The translations under genes and the position numbers were made by a program. Of a DNA stretch of 64,000 bases, positions 35,696-61,189 are shown one piece after another (within the stretch, counting starts at the first letter, position 1; every line of letters starts with the position of its first letter). The stretch comes from Hyalella azteca (lineage: Eukaryota; Arthropoda; Malacostraca; Amphipoda; Hyalellidae). Location of the stretch: the NCBI RefSeq assembly GCF_000764305.2, contig NW_025947290.1, forward strand, positions 1 through 64,000. Direction: 5' to 3'. A model generated the notes under the pieces. That model was given only the letters and a program-made list of their open reading frames with translations. It searched no databases and was not told the DNA's origin.

Positions 35696-37975
35696 TCACA
35701 ATTTTTTGCGAAACTTCTGTGCACTTGTCGTTTTTCTGATGATGTCTGATTTTTGTGAGCTGCCATCAAGTTTTGCTTTCTTCTGTGAAGAACTGGGAAC
35801 AAAATGCTTCAGACATCCTTCAAAGATGATGCTATGGAAGAATGCAAGTTTATTAATAGTTTTCCCTTTTTTAAAATTGGGAAATTTCAATTGGCAACTA
35901 GTCCAAATTGTACTTCCACTCACTGCACTGAAAAAATGTTCTGAAAATTATGGACCAAATCCCTATAGATCAATATAGACATCTTGACAAACTTGCAGAA
36001 CTGTCCAAAGTGACTTGAAGTTCACTCCAGCAAATTTTAAAAGATTTTGGATAAATGAATAAAAAAGTCATTTTTTAGTCCCCCTGTATTCAACACCAGA
36101 TTACAGCAAAATAAAAGAACAACATGGGTGAAGGAGGCCATACTTTTTGGCTTTGATAATGCTAATTTATAGTCCCTTTAATGATGCTAATTTATTGTCA
36201 ACCAATCACCTCTTGTGTAACACAAGACGTGTCTGATTGACTGACATATGTTGACATAGTCAGCCATCACTTCAGTGTGGCACACCAGCTAAGGAAAAAG
36301 TTAGCTTTGCTAATTAGTGGTTAGCTAATTAGTGGACTGTGCTTACCACTGATCTTGATATAAAACCCCATTTTAGAGTCTGAGCCCTTCCTTTTTTGTG
36401 TCTGGTTAATAGAACAGTAAGGTATTGTCAATACCAGCATTATCATATTTATGATATTGAATGTAATTTTGAAGCAGATCAGGGATATTGAAAATTAACC
36501 AGCTCTGAGAATCATTTCTGCCACTATTGTTGCTTCTTTACATGGAAGTCAATTTCAGAGTAAGATGGCTTCATGGGAAGCTCGAACGACTACCAATATT
36601 TTGACCTAAAAGGCCTTACTTCATAGTCTGGTATCTTGGTGTAAATATTTTCTTATTTAAATGAAGGACCAGGTTTAGAGAGCAATTATTGCTTTCATCA
36701 TTGGAACAGCTTAGCAATGCTGAGGAACTGGGTGGAAGTCAACAACTACCTCCAACTAAGTTATAATATTTTACTTACTACAATGTGAAAATTATGAACA
36801 TCAAATCAAAAGTCATTTTTAAAACACCACTGACAGCATCATTACACTATCACCCAAAGTCATAATCAACTGGCAACTTCTACTGCTTCAACATGACTTA
36901 TGTATATAAATTTTTTGACTTTGGAAAAATACATAAAATAGAAAAAAAGACAGAAAAATAGTTCTTATTCCATCATGCTCACTTTCACTGCCTACCACAA
37001 AACAATTTGGCATGAACTTAAAATGCTAAACCATAGTAAAAGCTGTCTTTTAGAAGCCTCTTATGAACAAGACCAAGGAAACTAGATGTGATTGATGGTA
37101 GATGTGATTGATGGTAGATGTGATTGATGGTAGATGTGATTGATGGTAGATGTGATTGATGGTAGATGTGATTGATCGTAGATGTGATTGATGGTAGATG
37201 TGATTGATGGTAGATGTGGTGCATTCAGAATGCAATCATCAATATTAAAGCTTTTTAAATGAAATAACTATATAATATATCAATTTAAAACATCACATAC
37301 AAATTGAATTTTGCTAAAATACTGCGAGGCTTGGATTTACAATTGAGAAGAATTAAAGTAAAATTCTTGCTCTTTAGATCTGAAGTTTGAACAGACTAAT
37401 GATGATTATTGGGCAATCACATTTTTGTTCACTTACCAGTGTCTTTCTTATGGAACAGTTGCTACAGAAGCAGCAAATCACATTGAACAAAAACAGCATC
37501 ATGAAAAGAGTTGAAGTATTGTAGAAGTATTGAATTGTTTGTGGGAGGAGTTTGATCAATGATAGCATTCTGCACATCAATGGCACCACTTTTGGAAGGG
37601 ATTGAAATTTATTAAACATAAAACTTTCTCACATTCACTCCTATAGCTGGATTATGGATTGCAGATGTGGTGATCTCAAGTCAGACATTTGCATCTGGCA
37701 GTCAAGTCACTCATAGTCAAGTATTCAGAAGTACATTCACTGCACTGACCCCATGTCAACTTATTGGTTTGATTGGTTTATATTTCTGATTGATTAATAA
37801 TCAATCAGAAATGTAGAAATGAAAATTCATGATGCATTTGCTGTATTGAAAATAATTCAATCAACTGCAGTTGTTCCATTTTAATTTCTTCAGGGCTGTA
37901 ACCTTATTGTTCCCACCAAATGTTTTGTGTTTGTTTTATGACTTTCATTATCCAAGTGTGCTTTTTATTCAACAG
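35696..37975. other. non-coding sequence upstream of Chd1 exon
   Basis: Apart from the 16-bp tandem repeat at 37085 no feature is supported. This stretch is probably Chd1 first-intron or promoter-proximal sequence. TA-rich repeat-like sequence occurs around 36140-36340. Confidence 0.45.
37085..37220. repeat. 16-bp tandem repeat, about 8.5 units
   Basis: The unit GATGTGATTGATGGTA repeats with a 16-base period. One substitution (GATC for GATG) occurs in the sixth unit. Minus-strand frames through it are artefacts of the repeat. Confidence 0.9.
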
Positions 37976-53737
<15,762 letters not shown>

Positions 53738-55350
53738 TGCCGGAGCAACGAAGAATAAGATCCGGGATACTAACTAACTAGGGAACACCTGCTGCCAAGT
53801 GCAGAATGCCGATTTTTAAAAGCCACAAGCCAGCCAGTTCAGGCTTTGGCGCCGTCTCATGAGTGCCAGGATGACACCGTCGGTGATATTCAAGTACTAG
53901 CGTACCGAATTAATAAGTTCAGAGCGCCGACTTGAAAGGTCCAGAGCACCGACTTGAAAGGTCCAGAGCACCGACTTAGAAGGTCCATAGTACCGACTTG
54001 AAAGAAGGTTCAGGGTACCGACTGAAAGGCCCAGGGTACCGACTTAAAAGGTCCATAGTACCGACTTGAAAGGTCTATAGTACCGACTGGAAAGGCCGCG
54101 GTATCGACTAGTAAATTTCAGAGTTCCAACTAACAAGTCTGTACCTATCGAACCAACATTTTTACAGAACTAACATCTTAACAAGTTCATTTGGAACATT
54201 GGTGCCTACAGTCCAGGAAACATTCTTCGATATCCCATGAGACCGGAGTATGATTTTCAGAATTCCAGATTCTTTAATATCAGTTTTTGATGTCCTGTTA
54301 TCGCTTTTTTTGTCGGCCAACACTATGCTATTTATTTTTTTCCATCGATTTATAGCCGAAAATTTACTATTGAAGGGTAACAAGAAGTTTTTATCTATTT
54401 TCTGTCTGTATTAAAGGATAGGTTTCTGTATTTATTCGGAGACTACTGTATAATAGCCACGTGATCCTTTGATACTAGTGAGAGTTGTTACTGAGAACAC
54501 AAATGGAGGAAGGTTATGGTTGTGATATTAACTTAGTGCTAGATTATGCCTAAGACCCAGACGTTTATTATGCTTTGTATAACTACTCAAACTGAGATAT
54601 TTAGGAGACTGTACATAAAACCTCATGCATCGATATTCGTTACGTCTCTACGCAACACTCCAAACATTTATTGGGCTAATATATATCACCTCAAGCTGAG
54701 ACATTTATCGAGTCCGACTTCTTAGTGCTGATTGACCAGAAAGCATGCCCTTATTCAGTGATCAGATGCACCTGTTACGATTTTCGTCAAGCCCTTCACA
54801 CGTATATTGTATTTTTACTTATGTATATTGTTCGATAAAAATAGGAAAGTGTCAAACCAAATTAAATATTAACAGCTATGTTGATGTCGGTCTTTCTGGG
54901 AAACCAATTAAAGGTGTGTTCCCTAAAATGTTAGTATTGCAGAAAATGTTAAAATATGTCGTCTCTATTTTTCTAGTCTTACGTTAAGCTATTAATTATG
55001 AAGACGAAATTAGAACAATTGAATAGTCATGAACAATGGCTCATTTGATATCTGGACCTGCGCGGAAGACGTTTAATTACTCATATGAGTATCATCGTTC
55101 TGCACCTTATCCGTATCATCAAGAGTCGTTAATTTTTTATATATTCCTCATTCATATATGAATGTATTGAATATTTCGAAAGTTCCTTTAAAAGTTTGCA
55201 AAAGAAAAAAAGAAAGTCATTGCAATTTACTTCCCCAACTACTGATTACTCCACTCGAGCTAAGCGAAACTTTGTAATGTTAGTCTAGCTTTTGCGGATG
55301 TAAAGTTTTCGTGAAAGATGATGACATTGAATAAAGTGTCGAAGCTTATG
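53738..55350 (+). other. Chd1 3' UTR
   Basis: No coding follows the TGA at 53735-53737. The best canonical polyadenylation signal is AATAAA at 55330-55335, giving a 1.6 kb 3' UTR. It contains the 22-bp repeat array at 53899-54140. Confidence 0.5.
53899..54140. repeat. degenerate 22-bp repeat array in Chd1 3' UTR
   Basis: About eleven units with consensus CCAGAGTACCGACTTGAAAG plus GT run with a mean period near 22 bases. The invariant part is ACCGACT, and the first bases alternate between CCAGAG and CCATAG. The array begins about 160 bases after the Chd1 stop codon and would be transcribed. Confidence 0.8.
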
Positions 55351-56190
55351 AGCGATTTATGATCACCATCCCGGTTTCCTTTGATCTAAAGGAACGTGTT
55401 TCAGAGTAGTCATTTTGCACAGCGAAACTGCAATTATTTTTGTCTTGCATTGTAATTAAGCTTTTTCTATGCTAACGTAATATGTTACTAAAGTTAAGAT
55501 AATGTTTGTACAGCTTCGAGATTTATGATTTTTCTTTGTTCATATTGCCTGATGTAGTGATTTTTTTTTTCTAAATGAAATGGTCATTAACTACGTTTTA
55601 ATTCAACCCTACGATTGCAATACGATTTGCGTTTGCTGTTGAGCGTGCAATGTCATAATACATACGAGCTTATCAATATTTAGAACTTTCACAAAAAAGT
55701 ATTGTGTCTAATTTTTATTCGTCTAATTGAAAATTTTGTATCTGCAAATGTTGAGAATCAAAATTGCCTGATGCTGCGATAAAATACTAATTTTAATCTT
55801 GATTTCACGTTAACATCGAAATGAACGTTTAAAATGAAGCAGTGTTTAGCCTGTTGTCAATCGCAGAACTTAATCAGCTACTAGAGTATCGAACCTACAA
55901 CTCACTATGCTATTTGTGTAGTTTCTAGCTAATGGCCACTTTGCTGCAATTGGCCAATAGTAAAATTTTGATGAACTTTCATCACTCGACCCACTGTGAC
56001 GCTGTGTGAAGTACCCACTGTGAGTCTGTGACGCTTTGTGAAGTACCCACTGTGACGCTGTAAAATTCTAAATTTTTAACAATCTTGGCAAATCACTGGG
56101 CTGGCTGGTCGGGAACGCAGCCGTGGGTAACAAAATTGACTCGTAAACAGGCATTGACTCGTAAACATCAGCATGCAATATCTACACATG
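55351..56190. other. intergenic AT-rich sequence
   Basis: No gene is supported. At 55887-55906 the phrase TATCGAACCTACAACTCACT resembles the SINE-like B-box fragment at 25350. Around 55990-56060 the phrase GTACCCACTGTGA recurs. Confidence 0.45.
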
Positions 56191-56199
56191 GCCTCAGAT

Positions 56200-56470
56200 G
56201 AATGAGCTGTGGGTAACTCCGGCTTTGCACAACACAGCCACTGCTTCACAGAGCCGGAGCCCAACTGGCCGGAGCGCAACAGGCGGCGCAGGTTAGGTTA
56301 CGTTACGTTAGGAGTAGCTGTTGCGGTAGGGCCTGCTGCGCTCCGGCCTGTGACTGAACGGCGCTGTTGTGGTGGGCGCTTTGTGTCAAAAGCCGTGAAG
56401 ATGCCCGGCTGCGTTACGCTCGGGAAGGTACGGTATATGAATAGCACTGTGGACTTGGGCTATGCTGACC
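56200..56470 (+). promoter_or_regulatory. GC-rich island, possible distal promoter
   Basis: A GC- and CpG-richer island in AT-rich DNA, containing AGGTTAGGTTACGTTACGTT, which resembles degenerate arthropod telomeric TTAGG units. It ends with ATGCCCGGCTGCGTTACGCT and CGGGAAG before a GTACGG that could be a splice donor. It might be the first exon or promoter of the gene at 60443, whose 5' UTR exon needs an upstream partner, but the frame does not give a coding join. It could equally be a decayed repeat. Confidence 0.25.
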
Positions 56471-56887
56471 TCTAGCTATCCACCCGGCTGGTCCAGTGTT
56501 TACGCTTCCGAGCACCAAGATTGGAGCAGTGAGTTGTGGGTTTGGAGCTACCTGCAAAAGTTCGGGTTAAATCATCGAGGAGCTCGGTTCAGCTCAGCTA
56601 AATTGGAGCAATGAGTGGCGTTGTCGACGCGTCGAGACCGCAACAAACTGAATAATCTGCGATAATGGGCAACAAGTCTATTGGGCTAATGATGGTTGCC
56701 AATCACTATACTATACTAATAATCGATAAATAAGTTAGTACTAATTAGTTTTCCATGATTACATATGCACAAAATATCAATTGAAGTCGTTGCAAAAAAT
56801 GCATAGTAATTTATGTTTTTAACATTTATTTTGTGATCAGTGGTCATAAAGTAGGTATAAACTTGCCACTTGGAGTAAGTATAAAGT

Positions 56888-56921
56888 ATAATAATAATGA
56901 TAATAATAATAATAATAATAG
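56888..56921. repeat. (TAA)n microsatellite
   Basis: A run of ATAATAAT triplets with one TGA interruption. It is simple sequence with no other content. Confidence 0.85.
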
Positions 56922-56999
56922 CGGTTTCAGTGTTTATTAGACCATACGTCTTTCGGCATTTCCTAACATAGCAGGAGTGCTGGACATTCACAGATTATT

Positions 57000-57130
57000 T
57001 TGGTCTCAAACACGCAACTCAATGTTCCAATTTTGCTTTGCTTAACCGCCCGGCATCCTCTCCAATTTTGACCAGATCCAGAAAGCAGAAACTGTTGCAC
57101 AGCACCGTTCTGGGATCGAACGCGCACTTT
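57000..57130 (-). repeat. SINE-like fragment with B-box-like sequence
   Basis: The minus-strand sequence around 57113-57122 reads CGTTCGATCC, a near B-box. The + strand stretch CAATTTTGCTTTGCTTAACC with GCCCGGCA at 57028-57055 matches 25100-25130. It is probably another copy of the same tRNA-derived repeat. Confidence 0.4.
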
Positions 57131-58029
57131 TGTGCTCAGTCTGTTGACTGTTCGTCAGTTCCAAACTTCCATTTTGGACTACTCTGAAGTCTGAACTGTT
57201 ATGATTGATAAAGACTTGCAGTAGTTTTACCATGGTTACATTTTTGACAGCTGAGCCCTGCTCCTGCTGCAATCTTGATTCCTGATTTTTGTTTTTTTCG
57301 GTAGCAAGATTCTTGCTGAAATTGCTGCTTCACCTTGATTTTGCTAAGTACCATAAGTGTTACCTACTGTCCTAGGTATCTCACATCAAAAGGGTTAAGG
57401 GCCTGATGCACGGTCTGGTGGGTGGTGTTGGACTGTTGGCGGTTGGCCAGACCCTGGATCATATGGTATATAATTCCCCATATTAATTTTCAACCGTAGT
57501 TTTCATCCTAAAATAATTTTCATTTTCATGATTTTGTAATATAAAAATTTATTTTGATATTACAAATTTACCCTTATATTAGCTTTAATTTCAAAGCCCC
57601 TCTAAACTTGTAGGCCTATGGTTGTACCCAATCCTGTACTGAGCTTATGTCAGCCAACCTCATAACTCAGTCATAAGACAGCAGCAATTAATTTCATATA
57701 GCTACAAAGAAGCTGGAAACCACAAACTACGGTAGCCTATAAGTATAAGCTCTCAGGTCCGGATCTGGCAGACCTGTGGCTTTAACGTTTAAGTCCACTT
57801 CAAGTGGACACCATGCAAAGAAGAAGAAGAAGATGCCCCTGAGCCTGAGGCCCGACTTCCGAGTGCCCTGACCAAATAGCCTAGAAATATTTTTGTATTT
57901 GTAAATAAGCTATACCTAGGAAAAGTGAATCTAAGAGTTCTCTTCATCATTGTGCCAGTATTTTATGATATATTATGTAATGAAAACTAGAAGTTGACAG
58001 CGGACTGATTCTGACTGGACACTGGAGAC

Positions 58030-58190
58030 TGGAGTAGGTACTACCGTACTAGGCTAGGAATAGTTGCCAACTTGCTAGACTGCTAGACAGCTAGAGTGTG
58101 TGTGTAGCTAGCCTAAGCTAGGTAATAGGCTAACAGGCTAGGGTTAGGCTGGTACTACCAGCCTGGTACTGGTAGTATGCATAGGCATAG
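58030..58190. repeat. CTAG/GGCTA-rich cryptic simple sequence
   Basis: This stretch is unusually dense in CTAG, GCTAG and TAGGCTA words, plus a TGTGTGTG run and the near-palindrome GGTACTACCAGCCTGGTACT. No period is fixed, so it is cryptic simplicity rather than a satellite. Confidence 0.5.
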
Positions 58191-58194
58191 TCCT

Positions 58195-58430
58195 CATAGA
58201 CTAATCATAGTGGCAATTTGGCAAACAAGAAATTTTTAGATATTTAGAATGAGTTCATTTTTTGCTTCCTCATCTCAATATTTGAAATAAATTTCTTACT
58301 AAATTCTTAGGTACAATAATGCTGGTATCAAAGATAGTAGTAGTCTACTACTCTACTTTTATAGGACTCAATAATGAACTTGCAAAAGGGCAACAAAAAA
58401 TGTTCTTATTTACCACTTATAGTTATACCT
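58195..58430 (+). repeat. diverged copy of the window-start interspersed repeat
   Basis: Matches bases 35-250 in the same orientation, with shared ordered words TAGTGGCAA, TTAGAAT..GTTCATTTTT, ATTTCTTA..., TATAGGACT and a closing TTTACCACTT/TTTGCCACTA block. Identity is moderate with indels. The element type is unknown. Confidence 0.5.
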
Positions 58431-58488
58431 AACTCCACTTTGTTGGATTGCTATTTGCTGGTAGCTAAGAGTACAGGAAGTTGTAGGG

Positions 58489-58549
58489 AAAATTCATCTG
58501 TGAGGTAACTGAGGTTGGACCAACCTCAGTTACCTCACAGATGAATTTT
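58489..58549. repeat. perfect palindrome, 30-bp arms and 1-base spacer
   Basis: The left arm 58489-58518 (AAAATTCATCTGTGAGGTAA through GAGGTTGG) is exactly inverted at 58520-58549 around a single A. Such perfect near-loopless palindromes are rare because they are replication-unstable. It may be a very young inverted duplication, a cruciform-prone site or a sequencing/assembly fold-back. Confidence 0.9.
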
Positions 58550-59020
58550 GGTCTTTCTGGTTGGTCTGGACTGGCTGAGTGCCTGAGTCCTCAGTGGCTC
58601 TGTCAATCTATTTGTTTCTGCCACTTATTTGAATTTTTGAAGATTTTATTTTACTAATATTTTAAAAAACATTTGAAGTTTGAAAATTTTTATTTTTTTT
58701 TAATTGCAAGATGTTAGACATCTATTGTCCAATCTACGAGCCAAGCAGAATTGCCATTGCAGAAATGTCATTAATGTACTATTGAGAATGGATGCTTTTA
58801 CTTTTATTATATATAGCTGATATACAGAGTCCACGATATTTATGGCAATGCAGATTATTCTTATTTCTTGAAAAAACAAACAGGTGGATTAATATTTTAC
58901 TCTATGAGCTAATAGCCAAAAACTAGGCCTACCTAAACAATTCTCAAACCTTTTTTATTTTTATTATACCACCCTTGTTTTTAATGCTGGCCTCTAACCA
59001 ATGCTGGAAAGCACAAGCAT

Positions 59021-59730
59021 TCACAGAATTTTTTGAGGGATCAAGTCCCATTTGCATTTCAATTTAGACATCAAACTAGTCAAAGAATCATGAGCTGTTC
59101 TGCAGACCATACTTTCTAAAATAGTCCACACAGAAAAGTCTAGAGGATTCAAATCAGGGCTTTTTGAGGGGAATTCATTTTTTGTAAATGAATGCCTTGA
59201 ATGTTTTGGGTCATGTTTAAACACTGTAATGGGCAGAGTCTTGTTGAAAACTCTGGTGTTGAGCCATTGACATGTTTATGGCCCCAAGGCAACAACTCAG
59301 CTCCCAAAATGTCTGAAATGTATTGATGACTGTTCAGTTTCACTCCTGAGGAGACAGCAATGAGTGGAGACCCCCCAGTGGCTGTTACCATGACCCAAAC
59401 CATTGCGGACATGAAATTTTGATGTAGCGTAACTGTTCTGGTCGCCACAGATCCATCCTGCCAGCAAACTCTGTCATTTTGATGTTTTTTTTCCAGAATG
59501 TGCTGGCATCTTTTGAGGCTCACTTGTTCATGATGGTCTGTTAGTTCGTGTGTTGTTTTCATCTTGTAAGGGGAGGTTTTGAGGTCAACTTTGAGGACTC
59601 AACACATTGATTTGACTGACAACTGCTTCTACAGCCAAATTTTGCAGCTGAGAAAACGGGGTTCCTCAACTTCTCCCTTGTTTCTCCTTGACCAATTGTT
59701 TTGTTCTGACACTTCGTTCCCTTCATTCAA
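59021..59730 (-). pseudogene. dead mariner/Tc1-type transposase
   Basis: The minus-strand translation in two or three frames matches a DDE/D transposase. N-terminal HTH remnants (KQLVKEKQGRS) lie near 59690. HQNDRVCW then SAMVWVMVTATGGSPLI and GVKLNSHQYISDILGAELLP lie around 59490-59290. HSFTKNEFPSKSPDLNPLDF, with the third catalytic Asp region, lies at about 59180-59125. The segment that should carry the first Asp (before HQNDRVCW) is deleted. The second (FQQD-type) is replaced by unrelated residues after a frameshift near 59230. It therefore cannot be active. Terminal repeats are not identified. Confidence 0.82.
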
Positions 59731-60442
59731 ATTTGGTCATGTAAAAGCTAAGGTATTTTTCATTAATATCTCAAATCCTGAAGCAGCATAAGAGTCATTA
59801 ATTTATGATGCATTTCTGCTTCAATTTCTGGGGCGGTTTCTTGCTAATCGAATGCTCACTGCTCAATATTTCATATATGCTGGCATCCATATTCCATATA
59901 ATTCAACATTTTCTCCATAGATGTTCAATTGTTCATTTTGCACAAAACATGTCTTGATGATGATGAAATGAGTCTGTCAGCTCAATTACAAATGATTGGA
60001 GTTCTCATTAGTTTGCTTCTTAAAATAACTCATTAGAAAATAAATTATTTAATTTGTTTAGGATTAATTTTACTTTCATCACCGTAGTCTAGAGGCAGGT
60101 TGACAGATGAAAGCATTTAAATCAAATGAAATCTACTGTGATGATGCTATACATTTATTTGATTGATTTGAAAATTGAATTTTTTTCAAGTTTTGAGATG
60201 TCATCCTTTATAATAACCATTGAAAGACAGTAAAATAAAAACTAATCGCATAATTACTTATAAACCATGAGTGTGTAATTAGTTCTCATGATTCACAAGT
60301 AAACTTTTGTAAATGAAAAAATATACCTATCTTTCTTTCTTAAATTGTCTTATTTATTGCAGGACATTAAATGGCTTTGTTACAGAGCTTTTCTCCATAA
60401 AAATTCCTAATTGAGGCATTCAAGGCCCCACTACAGACCAGC

Positions 60443-61189
60443 ATGGTGCAGCTGCGCATGGCTGGTCGGAATGTTGCCTCAGTGCTATCACTCCTTGCCC
60501 TTTTTTTATACGTAGCATATTTTACTTCAGAACTCTATTCCCGTCTCAACAGTATTCAAAAACTTCAACGACTCCATGAATATGAACGAGAGGTAATGTA
60601 AAATTGTTAATTCACTCATTGAGATTTTGTTGACTTGTCTAGAGTAGTTCAAGAAATTATTGAAGAAAGTTAATATTTATTTTTATCAACAGAGAACAAA
60701 TTACATTGATTGCAGTGCAATAAATTTTTTGAAAATCAAATTATGAAACATGTAGCTGATTGAAATTCTATTACCGTACTTTATTTATTTATATTTCAGT
60801 TGGAGGAGCTGTCACACTTGCTACATCAATATAAAGCTGATTCAAAAGTTGTGAAGGAAAGCATCTCTCTCCTGCAGGAGGTTGTCTCAAAAATGGCAGA
60901 TTTTTCTAAGCGTAAGCGAGCTCAAAAACTGCTTGCTTCTTACTCACATGGAATAAGAAGGGAAACCAAAGACATCACAGATAGTCATCATGCTTCATTT
61001 AGTATTAGAAATCATAGTAAAGCAAATATCCCACACCACTCTGATCAAACAGGGGGAAAATTAAAATTGGATGAGAACTTTGTTTATCATCCTGAACAAA
61101 TACTACAGAGAGATCAATCAATCAGAAAACCAAAGCAATTAAGGGATGCAAGGGAAACTAATTCTGTCGAGGAAAATTCTGTTAGATGA
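60443..61189 (+). CDS. small single-pass membrane protein with coiled coil, unrecognised
   Basis: Two exons, 60443-60592 and 60800-61189, join in phase 0 across a 207-bp GTAATG...TTTCAG intron and give 179 residues. The ATG lies in an exon whose own acceptor is at 60361-60362, so the 5' UTR is spliced. Residues 1-10 are basic, about 11-29 are hydrophobic (VASVLSLLALFLYVAYFTSE), and about 33-95 are a heptad-rich coiled coil (LNSIQKLQRLHEYERELEEL). The tail is polar and basic. This is a type II signal-anchor layout, like the stem of Golgi glycosyltransferases, but no catalytic domain follows in the window. It could be a complete small membrane protein or a short isoform. I do not recognise the family. 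Confidence 0.65.

Noticed and set aside
37018..37235. His/Ser/Ile-repeat frames on the minus strand
   Set aside because: Artefact of the 16-bp tandem repeat.
56275..56305. Interstitial telomere
   Set aside because: Only a few degenerate TTAGG-like words are present, too few for a telomeric array.
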